A stretch of 47,597 bases of DNA, from the NCBI GenBank assembly GCA_013298595.1, contig JAAFIG010000037.1, positions 1 through 47,597 on the forward strand. Direction: 5' to 3'. The translations under genes and the position numbers were made by a program. Below are positions 17,542-26,234 of the stretch, one piece after another. The notes beneath the pieces are model-generated. The model searched no databases. It saw only the letters and a list, made by a program, of their open reading frames with translations, and was not told the DNA's origin. Positions within the stretch are counted from its first letter, which is position 1. Each line of letters starts with the position of its first letter. Source of the DNA: Deinococcales bacterium. Its GTDB lineage: Bacteria > Deinococcota > Deinococci > Deinococcales > JAAFIG01.

Positions 17542-17961
17542 ATGTCACATCAAGAAAAAAGAACTTGGATTTTTGCAGGAGTCACCATCCTCACCGCTGG
17601 GTACTACTTCATCTGGCTGATTATCCAAGCCCAAACCATACCATTTACAACCATTGCCTACATTCCCACAATGCTCTGGGTGATTGCAGCCGCCACCGTT
17701 CTCGTCACACTTGCCGAAACCATTGTTGCCACTATCACACCCAAAGAAAGTAAGAAAAAAGACCAACGCGACCAAGAAATCTATCAATACGGCGAATACA
17801 TCGGACATTCTTTTGTGATTATCGGTGCAATCGGTGCGCTTATTTTGTCCATACTCAAAGTAGACCACTTCTGGATAGCCAACAGCATCTACATCGCCTT
17901 TGTCCTTTCGGCACTGGTCAGTTCGATGGCAAAACTGGCAGCATACCGCACAGGGTTTTAA
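17542..17961 (+). CDS. Small four-helix membrane protein
   Basis: Protein of 139 aa with four hydrophobic helices: WIFAGVTILTAGYYFIWLII, MLWVIAAATVLVTLAETIV, SFVIIGAIGALILSIL and SIYIAFVLSALVSSMAKL. A charged loop (PKESKKKDQRDQEI) separates helices 2 and 3. An in-frame ATG exists at 17491, but AAGGAGTG lies five to six bases before the ATG at 17542. Small membrane proteins of this type commonly precede a short HTH regulator, as here with a 3-nt gap. No CTCGAG occurs in this gene. Function unknown. Confidence 0.8.
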   Translation: MSHQEKRTWIFAGVTILTAGYYFIWLIIQAQTIPFTTIAYIPTMLWVIAAATVLVTLAETIVATITPKESKKKDQRDQEIYQYGEYIGHSFVIIGAIGALILSILKVDHFWIANSIYIAFVLSALVSSMAKLAAYRTGF

Positions 17962-17964
17962 GAC

Positions 17965-18180
17965 ATGGGACAAACCACCAAAATCACCAACTCTATTCGA
18001 GCCTTACGTTTCAGCAACAACGAAATGACCCAAGCTGACCTTGCCGACCGCATAGGCATGACCAGACAAACCGTCATTGCCATAGAACAAGGCAAGTACT
18101 CGCCTTCGCTCGAGATTGCTTTTCAAATTGCTAGGGTTTTCAAAGTCCCACTTGAAGAAGTTTTTCATTATCCCGAGTAA
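17965..18180 (+). CDS. XRE-family HTH regulator, 71 aa
   Basis: Single-domain DNA-binding protein. MTQADLADRIGMTRQTVIAI then EQGKYSPSLEIAFQIARVF is a classic XRE helix-turn-helix close to YgzD/YozG-type short regulators, ending in LEEVFHYPE. It starts three bases after the membrane protein stop and depends on the upstream promoter. Likely ligand-free or membrane-partner-controlled repressor of its own operon. Confidence 0.9.
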   Translation: MGQTTKITNSIRALRFSNNEMTQADLADRIGMTRQTVIAIEQGKYSPSLEIAFQIARVFKVPLEEVFHYPE

Positions 18181-18266
18181 TAGCTTCTAGCTTTAGACAC
18201 GCCTCTCGATTTTGCGCGTTGTGTAAGGTTTAACATCCCAATTTATAGCTGGCTCGAGGTGCGTTC

Positions 18267-18293
18267 TTTGAGTCTGAGCGTTTCGTACTCAAA
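18267..18293. promoter_or_regulatory. 7-13-7 inverted repeat upstream of the MDR gene
   Basis: TTTGAGT, 13 bases, ACTCAAA, 27 bases before the start codon. A possible operator; no clear -35/-10 pair was identified in 18181-18320. Confidence 0.35.
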
Positions 18294-18320
18294 AAATATT
18301 GTTAGTGATAAGGAGTCTCT

Positions 18321-19301
18321 ATGAAAGCCATGGTATTCACTCAGTACGGCGCACCTGATGTGCTGCAACTTAAAGAAATTCCAATGCCAACCCCCAAAGA
18401 AAACGAGGTATTGGTCAGGGTGATGGCAGCTTCGGTCAATGCCGCCGATTGGCATTTACTGCGCGGCGACCCATTTTTACTGCGCTTGAATTTTGGATTA
18501 CTCAGACCCAAACTCAGTATTTTAGGAGCTGATATTGCAGGTAAAATCGAAGTTATTGGCAACAAAGTCAAGCAATTCAAAGTAGGTGACGAAGTTTTTG
18601 CTGATATATCAGGTTTTGGTTTTGGGGCTTTTGCCGAGTTCATCTGCGTTCCCGAACAGGCTTTAGTACACAAACCAAGCAATCTGAGTTTTGTACAAGC
18701 TGCGGCTGTACCCATGGCAGCCGTCACTGCCTTACAAGGTTTACGCGATCATGGCAAAATCAGAGCTGGGCAAAAAGTCTTAATTCATGGTGCATCTGGT
18801 GGGGTTGGAACATTTGCAGTGCAACTCGCAAAAACATTCGGAGCTGATGTCACAGCCGTATGCAGCACACAAAAACTCGAGTTAGCAAAGTCACTTGGCG
18901 CAGACAAAGTGATTGATTACAGCCAAGAAGATTTTACGAAAAATGGACAACGTTATGACCTGATTCTTGCAGTCAATGGCAATCGTTCAATTCTCGAGTA
19001 CAAAAAAGCATTAAGCCCGAATGGTATTTCCTTGACGATAGGTGGCGCGATGTCACAACTGATGCAAGCCATATTTTGGGGTTCGCTGCTTTCCCTGATA
19101 GGTAAACAAAAAATGGGTAGTGTTTTAGCGAAACCCAATATCCAAGATTTAGCTTTCATCCGCGATTTAATCATGGCAGGAAAAATCAGTCCAGTGGTTG
19201 ATAAAACATATTCATTCCAGCAAATCCCAGAAGCCATTCGTTACCTCGAGACAGGTAAAGCTCGGGGCAAAGTCGTGATTCACATCGGAGACAACAGATG
19301 A
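18321..19301 (+). CDS. NAD(P)-dependent alcohol dehydrogenase/quinone oxidoreductase-like (MDR)
   Basis: Zinc-free medium-chain reductase of 326 aa. MKAMVFTQYGAPDVLQLKEI is the typical MDR opening. AAAVPMAAVTALQGLRDHGK precedes the nucleotide-binding Rossmann motif HGASGGVGTFAVQLAKTFGA. KSLGADKVIDYSQEDF follows, and the C-terminus ARGKVVIHI is characteristic. No structural zinc cysteines are seen. AAGGAG precedes the ATG. The stop overlaps the next gene by ATGA. Substrate unknown. Confidence 0.9.
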   Translation: MKAMVFTQYGAPDVLQLKEIPMPTPKENEVLVRVMAASVNAADWHLLRGDPFLLRLNFGLLRPKLSILGADIAGKIEVIGNKVKQFKVGDEVFADISGFGFGAFAEFICVPEQALVHKPSNLSFVQAAAVPMAAVTALQGLRDHGKIRAGQKVLIHGASGGVGTFAVQLAKTFGADVTAVCSTQKLELAKSLGADKVIDYSQEDFTKNGQRYDLILAVNGNRSILEYKKALSPNGISLTIGGAMSQLMQAIFWGSLLSLIGKQKMGSVLAKPNIQDLAFIRDLIMAGKISPVVDKTYSFQQIPEAIRYLETGKARGKVVIHIGDNR

Positions 19302-19927
19302 ACACCATTTTCATTGCTCGGATGATCGGAATTTTATTTCTGGTTTCAACCAGCAGCTACATTGTTGGCAATGTACTGATAGATGCAGCAACCCAGAATC
19401 TGAACAACCTCAGTTCATCCCAAATTAGTCTTGGGGCAATGCTGATGCTGGTCAATTCGGTAGCTGTGGTTGGCATTGGTTTAACAGTATTCCCAATTCT
19501 CGAGCAGCACAGCCAAACCATTGCCCGAATTTACTTAACCTCGAGAATTGTTGAGGGCATTTTGCTGACTATTGGAATTTTGAGCTTATTATCGCTGATA
19601 ACATTAAGTTCTGAGCCAAAAATACTGGCAACCTTAGCGATCAAAACCAATTTCTTTGCTTATCAAATCGCCATGATGCTGCTTGGGATTGGCAGCTTAT
19701 TCTTCTGTGCTTTGCTGTACCAAACCAAGTTAATTCCGCGTTTTCTGGCAGCGTGGGGTTTTTTGGGGTACATCGCGCTTTTAACAGGTGCAGTACTCGA
19801 GATTTTTGGTTTGAAAGTTGGACTTATGTACTCGGTGCTTGGTGGTTTGTTTGAACTAGCTTTACCCATCTGGTTGCTGGTCAAAGGTTTTGAAGAGAGT
19901 CAAACTATGCACTTAAAACCCGTATAG
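19298..19927 (+). CDS. DUF4386 membrane protein
   Basis: Protein of 209 aa with six or so hydrophobic helices. RMIGILFLVSTSSYIVGN at the N-terminus and LLYQTKLIPRFLAAWGFLGY near the C-terminus are the DUF4386 landmarks. Translation is coupled to the MDR oxidoreductase by the ATGA overlap, so it may be its membrane partner. Its 3' end overlaps that of the convergent CDP-alcohol transferase gene by 23 bp. Confidence 0.85.
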   Translation: MNTIFIARMIGILFLVSTSSYIVGNVLIDAATQNLNNLSSSQISLGAMLMLVNSVAVVGIGLTVFPILEQHSQTIARIYLTSRIVEGILLTIGILSLLSLITLSSEPKILATLAIKTNFFAYQIAMMLLGIGSLFFCALLYQTKLIPRFLAAWGFLGYIALLTGAVLEIFGLKVGLMYSVLGGLFELALPIWLLVKGFEESQTMHLKPV

Positions 19928-20732
19928 CTCGAGCTTCACGCCTGAGCTGTAAGGCACAGCATACAATTCCACAGATCAGCATCAACCAAAGAAATGCTTG
20001 TGGCACACTAAACACAAGACAAATTCCAAGCAGCAGCAATTGCGTGCTTAACTCGAGGTTAGCGAGCACAAACAAGCTGTCAGCTTCGTAATACGCTAAC
20101 CGAGCAGCTTCTCGAGTGTTCGCATTTGAGTATTTGGCATAAATTGTTTCAAATCTTTTTTCACAAAAAACTCGAATCAGACTGTCTTGGGGTTTAAAAA
20201 TAACTGCATAGAAATTCTCGAGGAAGCGCAGTACCACTTGGTTTTCCTTACTGGTATCTGGGGCTGGGCGAAAATATTCTTTGCGCTCGAGTCGGTAGAG
20301 GTACTCCCAGTTAAAATCCAAACTCAGCATCAGGGTAAAAATGATAAAACCGAGTATTGCCAGTAACCATTGCCCTGTAAACCAACCTAAGCCTACAAAT
20401 AAAGCAATGTTGACAATAAAATCACCTTCTGTATCGGCATACCGACCAATTTCTGAGACCATTCCCGAAGCCCTTGCCAATTGCCCATCGGCGTTATCTA
20501 ACACCGTTTTTATTTGAATCAGTAATGCTGCCCAAATGAATTCACCTCGAGCAATCAAAACACCTGCAATCACACCCAGTATCGTATGGAAAATAACGAG
20601 ATTCGTTGGCGCAACCTTGAGTGGCAGTAAAACCAGCACAACAAGATGGGCTAATTTACGAAAACCATACTCGGAGACATATTCAACTCGAGGTCGGGCT
20701 TTTAAGGATTTCTCGAAGGTACTTTGGCTCAC
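19905..20732 (-). CDS. CDP-alcohol phosphatidyltransferase family protein
   Basis: Integral membrane phospholipid-synthesis enzyme of 275 aa. The signature DG-x2-AR-x8-G-x3-D-x3-D is complete: D82 G83, A86 R87, G96, D100 and D104, within DNADGQLARASGMVSEIGRY. The Asp residues bind the catalytic metals. The start is GTG at 20732. The acceptor alcohol is not predictable. The gene is divergent from dnaG. Confidence 0.9.
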   Translation of the reverse strand: MSQSTFEKSLKARPRVEYVSEYGFRKLAHLVVLVLLPLKVAPTNLVIFHTILGVIAGVLIARGEFIWAALLIQIKTVLDNADGQLARASGMVSEIGRYADTEGDFIVNIALFVGLGWFTGQWLLAILGFIIFTLMLSLDFNWEYLYRLERKEYFRPAPDTSKENQVVLRFLENFYAVIFKPQDSLIRVFCEKRFETIYAKYSNANTREAARLAYYEADSLFVLANLELSTQLLLLGICLVFSVPQAFLWLMLICGIVCCALQLRREARAIRVLSA

Positions 20733-20900
20733 ACCTTACTGTACTGCTGACAAAACCCTGACATGGTAAGCCTGAATCCCCTTCTCGAGGACAAACCCAA
20801 TGAATTTGTACTCAGTTTTGTCTCGAGCCTGACACAACAAACGTATTTAATGCGTCTGGTGCAATCATTCTTTTGCTTTTCGAGCAGCTTGTTTTCGAGG

Positions 20901-20906
20901 TACAAT
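20901..20906 (+). promoter_or_regulatory. -10 box near the dnaG start
   Basis: TACAAT followed by nine bases and the ATG at 20916. The leader would be only a few bases. No consensus -35. Confidence 0.4.
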
Positions 20907-20915
20907 CAGGCTTCT

Positions 20916-22676
20916 ATGGATTCTCGAGAACAAATCCGTCAACGCTTAGATATCCGCGAGGTGATTGCGGAATACGTGGCGTTGAAACCTGGTGGGACAA
21001 ATAAATGGAAGGGGCTTTCACCGTTCTCGAAAGAAAAAACCCCGAGTTTTAATGTAGATACCGCTCGGCAACTGTGGTATTGCTTTAGTACTAAACAAGG
21101 TGGCGATGTTTTTGCTTTTGTCATGAAAGTTGAAAACATTTCTTTCCGAGAAGCCCTCGAGAAATTAGCAGCTCGGGCTGGTGTGACCATCGAACCGCGC
21201 AGTGCCACAGATTCAAGCAATAAGAAACGCGATTTATTCGAGGTCAATGCACTGGCAGCTCAGTTTTTCCAAACGCAACTCGAGGGTTCGGAAGCCTTGT
21301 CGTACCTCGAGAAACGTGGTGTCAGCCAAGAAAGTCTTAAAACTTTTGGTGTGGGTTTTGCCCCAAATGCCTTCGATGGTTTGATGAAGTACGCCAAAGC
21401 TCGAGGGGTTGGAGAACGCGAATTACTCGAGGCTGGGTTGTTGTCCGAGAACGAACGTGGCAGTGTTTATGACCGCTTTAGAAACCGTGTGATGTTCCCA
21501 ATTGCTGATTATCTGGGGCGAATTGTGGCTTTTGGCGGACGGGTTTTGGATGATAGTAAACCCAAGTATTTAAACAGCCCCGAAACCGACGTTTTCAAAA
21601 AAGGCGAAACGCTGTACGGCTTAAACTTGGCGCGTAAACACATCCAAGATACTGGTGAAGTGGTTGTCGTCGAAGGCTATATGGATGTCCTGATGATGCA
21701 CCAACATGGCTTAGCTGGCGCAGTTGCTAGTCTTGGCACAGCTTTAACCCAAGATCACGCGCATTTACTGGCACGCCAAGGCGCAACCAAACTTGCCATG
21801 ATGTTTGACAACGATGCGGCTGGTCAACGTGCCACATTATCAGGCTTAGACCAAGAGATCGGTAAGTTATTCTTGGTACGAGCCGTGGTTGCCCCTGGTG
21901 GCAAAGACGCAGCCGATATTCTGCTGGCAGGTGGTCAAACCGAACTCGAGCTGGCATTAAGTGGTGGTATCTCGGAAGTTGAATTTAGGTTAAATGCAGC
22001 CCTCGAGAAGTACGACCCCAGCACCTTAGAGGGTAAACGTAATATCTTACAAATGCTGTTGCCGCGTTTGCGCCCACAACATGTTTTTGACCCAGTCGCA
22101 CTCGAGTTACAACGCTTAGTGGTGGATCGGTTGATGCTCGAGCAGAAAATGCTGGAAACATACTTAAATCAAAACCGTCCTAAGCAAAATACGCCACGTT
22201 TAGATGATGTGCAAATGCGTGGTATGGCAAGGGGCAACAGTGGCGACGAGTTAAAACTGGCAAAGTTACTGATTCAAAACCCTGCTTTAATTGCTAAACT
22301 CGATGGTGAAGCCGCTTTTGAAAGCCCTTTAATTGTCGAAGTGATCGAAGTGGCTCGCACTGCCAGCAGCACCGAACAGATCATCGAGCATTTTCGGGGT
22401 CGTCCAGAAGCCAATATTTTACTCGAGGGATTATTTGTACCAAACCGCACCACCAATCACAGTTTTATTCCTTCAGAGATGTCCTCGGATAAAGTCAACT
22501 TTGCGGCTGCCGAAATTACCAGTCGGCAACGCGAGGAAAGCCTCCGACTCGAGATTGCAACCCTCAAAGCACAAATCCCAAAAGCACCAATCGAACAGCA
22601 AATTAGTTTGGCACGGCAGTGCAGTGAGTTACAAAAAGCCATCGAAGCCGAACGTCGTTTACGAAAGCGAAATTAG
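20916..22676 (+). CDS. dnaG: DNA primase with degenerate zinc ribbon
   Basis: Primase of 586 aa that makes RNA primers at the replication fork. It has an N-terminal zinc-ribbon fold (KGLSPFSKEKTPSF, LWYCFSTKQGGDVFAF), a catalytic core (MFPIADYLGRIVAFGGRVLD) and a TOPRIM domain with EGYMDVLMMHQHG and MMFDNDAAGQRA, then a helical C-terminal region. Of the four canonical zinc ligands CxxH...CxxC, positions 35, 38 and 59 are Ser, Ser and Thr and only Cys56 remains. The frame is open to 20763, but the family N-terminus begins at 20916. It is convergent and abutting with the next gene, and no rpoD follows. Confidence 0.95.
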   Translation: MDSREQIRQRLDIREVIAEYVALKPGGTNKWKGLSPFSKEKTPSFNVDTARQLWYCFSTKQGGDVFAFVMKVENISFREALEKLAARAGVTIEPRSATDSSNKKRDLFEVNALAAQFFQTQLEGSEALSYLEKRGVSQESLKTFGVGFAPNAFDGLMKYAKARGVGERELLEAGLLSENERGSVYDRFRNRVMFPIADYLGRIVAFGGRVLDDSKPKYLNSPETDVFKKGETLYGLNLARKHIQDTGEVVVVEGYMDVLMMHQHGLAGAVASLGTALTQDHAHLLARQGATKLAMMFDNDAAGQRATLSGLDQEIGKLFLVRAVVAPGGKDAADILLAGGQTELELALSGGISEVEFRLNAALEKYDPSTLEGKRNILQMLLPRLRPQHVFDPVALELQRLVVDRLMLEQKMLETYLNQNRPKQNTPRLDDVQMRGMARGNSGDELKLAKLLIQNPALIAKLDGEAAFESPLIVEVIEVARTASSTEQIIEHFRGRPEANILLEGLFVPNRTTNHSFIPSEMSSDKVNFAAAEITSRQREESLRLEIATLKAQIPKAPIEQQISLARQCSELQKAIEAERRLRKRN

Positions 22677-23948
22677 TTAGGGTTCTAGCGCTAACGTAAC
22701 TGCTGTAAAACTTTCGATAAAGACTCGATTAAAGTCATCTTTGACAATAAAACCACGTGTACCACTCGAGCCTGTGTTGCTTTGGATTTGGTCGGCAAGC
22801 AATAGGGTTAAATTGGTGGTCGCACCGCTATCGTAGCGAATACTGAGGTTGCTGGTATCCTCAACTCGGCGCAAATGATTGACTGGTGATAAGGTCAGGA
22901 TACGAAGTACCATTGCATCTTTGATTGTATCCACAGCGGGAGCAACAACTGGGCTGGCAGCATTTTGTATAGTATGGGCTTCACGGATTCGTTGCACACC
23001 TCTGTATGCCAGAATAATGGCTCGAGCATTGCTGGCTTGGTTTAATTGAAATTGATTTTGATTACTTTGGTTATTATTGACATATTTGGAGAAAATCCAA
23101 ACACTCTTAATTGCAGCAGCATTTTCTACCAGTGGATATCCTGCCTCGAGCAACCAACCACTTGGTGGCGTAACTGTGTTACTGGCAGTAGCATTGATGC
23201 AAAGAATGGCGATCAGTACATCTTGTTCTTGTACCCCGACAGGTGTGGCGAGATTGAGGCTCGAGATTGCGTTGGCATCAATTACAGGGCTGCTCGAGAC
23301 AAAACTGACTGCGGTGCTTGGATTCGGGGCAGCTTCAACTGTTAACGTTTGGAGAGGGCTGGTTGTGGTGTTGCCTGCTGCATCGATGGCAATCGCTTTG
23401 TACTTAAAACTTCCGCTATTGGTAAACCGCTTTGTGAGGGTAAACGGAGCTGCACTCCATTGCTGAATGATTGTGTCATTCTCGAGTAATTGCACTTGCG
23501 TAACACTTTTGTTATCAGTGGCTTCAACACGAATTTGCAGATCTTGGGGCGCGATGATATTGGTACGGTCAAGGGTAAGAGTCACTCGCGGAGCTTCAAG
23601 GTCTGGTGCAGCCAACACTTCAAGATTTTTACTTGGGCTGAGAATCGTTTTGCCTACAACTTCGGTGCGTGCCACATAGCTATACATTCCTGCTTGGTCG
23701 AGCAGGCGATTGTGTGTGTAAGGCGGTATTTCCCAGCGATGAATGACTTTTTGATTCTCGAGTAATTCGGTAACCAGTGGCTTTGCGCTGTTGGTACTGA
23801 CTTCAATGCGAATTGTGTTCGGTGCAGTGAGTTGTGTCGCTCCGAGTTGCAACCCCAAAGTGATAGGGATTGGCGGTTCAACAGGCAATTCTCGAGTTGG
23901 TTGGCACGCAACAAGCACAAACATCAGTGCTCGTAAAGCATTTTTCAC
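22677..23948 (-). CDS. Ig-domain lipoprotein
   Basis: Surface or periplasmic lipoprotein of 423 aa. Lipobox MFVLVAC places the lipidated Cys at residue 15. Two bacterial Ig-like repeats follow (ELLENQKVIHRWEIPPYTHN; QLLENDTIIQQWSAAPFTLT), then a C-terminal beta-sandwich with TPPSGWLLEAGYPL and AYRGVQRI, seen in many secreted proteins. The GTG start overlaps the regulator gene's TGA by four bases (GTGA), so translation is coupled. Probable adhesion or sensing role, inferred only from architecture. Confidence 0.85.
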   Translation of the reverse strand: MKNALRALMFVLVACQPTRELPVEPPIPITLGLQLGATQLTAPNTIRIEVSTNSAKPLVTELLENQKVIHRWEIPPYTHNRLLDQAGMYSYVARTEVVGKTILSPSKNLEVLAAPDLEAPRVTLTLDRTNIIAPQDLQIRVEATDNKSVTQVQLLENDTIIQQWSAAPFTLTKRFTNSGSFKYKAIAIDAAGNTTTSPLQTLTVEAAPNPSTAVSFVSSSPVIDANAISSLNLATPVGVQEQDVLIAILCINATASNTVTPPSGWLLEAGYPLVENAAAIKSVWIFSKYVNNNQSNQNQFQLNQASNARAIILAYRGVQRIREAHTIQNAASPVVAPAVDTIKDAMVLRILTLSPVNHLRRVEDTSNLSIRYDSGATTNLTLLLADQIQSNTGSSGTRGFIVKDDFNRVFIESFTAVTLALEP

Positions 23949-25852
23949 GATGCTGCCTCGAGTCGGTAAGCCTCTACGGTATGCCCAGAAGTTGTTGTTG
24001 CATAGGCGGTTAATTCGACTTCAACCACACACATGGCTTGACTGCTGATATGAAGCGCACACTTAGCTGGCACATGAATCCAGTATTCAAACGCTCCAAC
24101 GGATGGAAGCACCGACTGCATGGCAAATTGTGTGGCTGCTTTTATTGGTTGAAGTTGAATCGCTTCACCAGTGCCGTACACTCCAATGGCTAAACCAATG
24201 GCTTGTCCACTGATACCAAAACCAAAAGGCTCTTTGTTATGAATTCTGCCGCTGATGCGTAACAAAGTCGCTTGCGATAGCTTAGCGAAAACCAACCCAC
24301 TTTTTGAGTTTGGTACACTTTCGACCACGATTATTCGCCCTGCTTGAAAGGTGAGTGCTGTGCCATATTTTTTGGCTTCAAGCAAAGCAATTTCTTGGTT
24401 TTGATGGCAATAAGAAAATTGTTGTGGTTGCTCGAGTGGTAATTCAAATGGCGTGTGGGTATTGGCACATTGCCGAGCTTGCGCCCTGCGTTCAATTTCT
24501 GGTGTAGTTGTACAAGAACTTGAACGCCAAGCACAGAGTAAGGCTTGTTGCAATGATGTGAGTTTTGGAAGCCACTGTTGCCAATCGAGATTCGGATTTG
24601 CTTGGTAACTGTGGTACAACGATAAAATCGGTTGGTTAGTTTGACGACTGTAAAAATCAGCGAGTCTTTGGTGCATTCGCAGTCGTCTGCCTGGTTGGAG
24701 CGCTTCCATCAGCAACCTTCGCACCGATTCGTATTTAAATTGCCAAGTATCGGTATAGACAAACCAACCTCGTCGTTCAAATTCTTCAACATGCACATCT
24801 GCACCTAAGAATTTGCAAACTTCATCGGATAAGCCTGTTGGACAAACCGCTAAATTCTCGAGCATAATCCGCGATTCCAAGGGTAAAAAACGCAACTCGA
24901 GTTGCAATTGATTTAAAATTTGGGGTGCACCAAGGTCGTTGGAGTCGCTATCTAAGCATTCTTGGATTTGTCCAGGCAAGCCTTGACTGATCAAAAAAAT
25001 ATGGGCTGCTTGGTCAAATGAAAGAGTGGCAAGTAAATGCCTGCGAGCATCCGACCAGACCAATGGTGGCAATCGAACTTTGAGCAATTGTTCAGGGGAT
25101 AATCTTTGCTCTAACTCGAGTATTAAGCGAGGTGTTTCACCAAAGGCACTGCGTGCCAAAACCACAACACCAACAAGTTTTTGCACCATGGTTTCAGCAT
25201 CCAGTGTTGCTATGTTTTTAAAAAATTGGAGAACAAATTCGCCACCATTGCTTTGCCCTTCAACAAATAGAAAATTGAGTTTACGGGCTAAATCTCGAGC
25301 AAAAAATGTGCGTTGACTACCGGGTAAACCTTCAAGTACTAGCACGCTTGGAACACGGATTTTTTGCAAAATCTCGAGCAGCAGAGTATCACGGCTTGGT
25401 GCGATTTTACTGTTTGTATCGGTGTTTAGGGTTTGTTTACGCCATTCAAGCCAATCCTCAAATTGTTCACTAACTCGTGAAAGCCGCTCGAGTCCAAGCA
25501 GTGGCATACCTGATTGTGGTTCTTCAATAATTTTTATTTGCTCGGGTAAGGTAAGCCAATTTTTTTGATTAGTAAAAGCATCGATGCCTACTGTGCTCAA
25601 ATTTTTACGCAAATAATGCAGTTCTACACGCAGATTACCTTGAGGGTCGTTATTTTCCCAGAGTAATTCTGCTAATTTTTGCCGATCAACTGTTTTTTCA
25701 AAAGCCAAATAGTACAACAGTGCAAGGCTTTTTTTACGCAGTGGCAAGACTTTTTCTTGATACTCGAGCCGAGCTTCGCCCCATAATCGCAAACCTAACA
25801 TGGTTAGGTTTGTACTTTCCGTATCGGCGCTTAGTAGGCGGTAATTGCCCAT
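23945..25852 (-). CDS. SARP-like transcriptional regulator with degenerate P-loop
   Basis: Regulator of 635 aa. The N-terminus (about residues 15-115) resembles a SARP/OmpR winged helix: LPLRKKSLALLYYLAFEKTV, RQKLAELLWENNDPQGNLRV, ELHYLRKNLS. A central STAND/AAA-like domain begins VLVLEGLPGSQRTFFARDLA, where the Walker A lysine is Arg. The C-terminal part is beta-rich with GFGISGQAIGLAIGVYGTGE and may sense a ligand. The ATG at 25852 has AAGGAG eight bases upstream; an ORF extends to 25921 without a better site. It is divergent from the fibre-like cluster and likely regulates it. Confidence 0.82.
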   Translation of the reverse strand: MGNYRLLSADTESTNLTMLGLRLWGEARLEYQEKVLPLRKKSLALLYYLAFEKTVDRQKLAELLWENNDPQGNLRVELHYLRKNLSTVGIDAFTNQKNWLTLPEQIKIIEEPQSGMPLLGLERLSRVSEQFEDWLEWRKQTLNTDTNSKIAPSRDTLLLEILQKIRVPSVLVLEGLPGSQRTFFARDLARKLNFLFVEGQSNGGEFVLQFFKNIATLDAETMVQKLVGVVVLARSAFGETPRLILELEQRLSPEQLLKVRLPPLVWSDARRHLLATLSFDQAAHIFLISQGLPGQIQECLDSDSNDLGAPQILNQLQLELRFLPLESRIMLENLAVCPTGLSDEVCKFLGADVHVEEFERRGWFVYTDTWQFKYESVRRLLMEALQPGRRLRMHQRLADFYSRQTNQPILSLYHSYQANPNLDWQQWLPKLTSLQQALLCAWRSSSCTTTPEIERRAQARQCANTHTPFELPLEQPQQFSYCHQNQEIALLEAKKYGTALTFQAGRIIVVESVPNSKSGLVFAKLSQATLLRISGRIHNKEPFGFGISGQAIGLAIGVYGTGEAIQLQPIKAATQFAMQSVLPSVGAFEYWIHVPAKCALHISSQAMCVVEVELTAYATTTSGHTVEAYRLEAAS

Positions 25853-26234
25853 AAAACTCCTTCTCTGAGACATTTTTTGATGATTGAAAAAAAATCTATG
25901 AAATTTCTCTCTTTCGATCATAGTCTATTTTTAACAAATTGCCTAGATAGACGCGAGGATGCTTGTCCTAGACTACAAAAACTCGTAAAAATATGACCTG
26001 ATTCACCTCATTTATGCAAGCGTGAATTCAAACGTTAAGTGTCATGAATTTTGTAAAGCTTTAAAAGCAAAAAATCTTAGTAATAACAAACTACACTCTT
26101 AATAACAGCTTAAATGCACTTTACGCAACTTTCACGCTTGCGTTGGTAACCTTTTATCAGTCGCCAGAACACACACGTGTTCAGCGCCAGTATTCGAGAA
26201 TCTCGAGTACGTATAAGCACTAAGGAGGTATTTT
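25853..26234. promoter_or_regulatory. Divergent regulatory region with paired inverted repeats
   Basis: No gene was found in these 382 bases. CAAGCGTGAA (26017-26026) and its exact reverse complement TTCACGCTTG (26131-26140) lie 104 bases apart; the second is embedded in ACGCAA-9-TTGCGT (26123-26143). GAACAC-ACAC-GTGTTC is a further short dyad at about 26168-26183. AAGGAGGT at 26222-26229 is the ribosome site of the next gene. These are candidate binding sites for the adjacent SARP-like regulator. No consensus promoter could be fixed. Confidence 0.45.

Noticed and set aside
17413-18108. Horizontally acquired 4-TM/HTH segment because it lacks CTCGAG
   Set aside because: Gaps of 500-700 bases without the motif also occur in the 26235 gene and elsewhere, and base composition is ordinary here.
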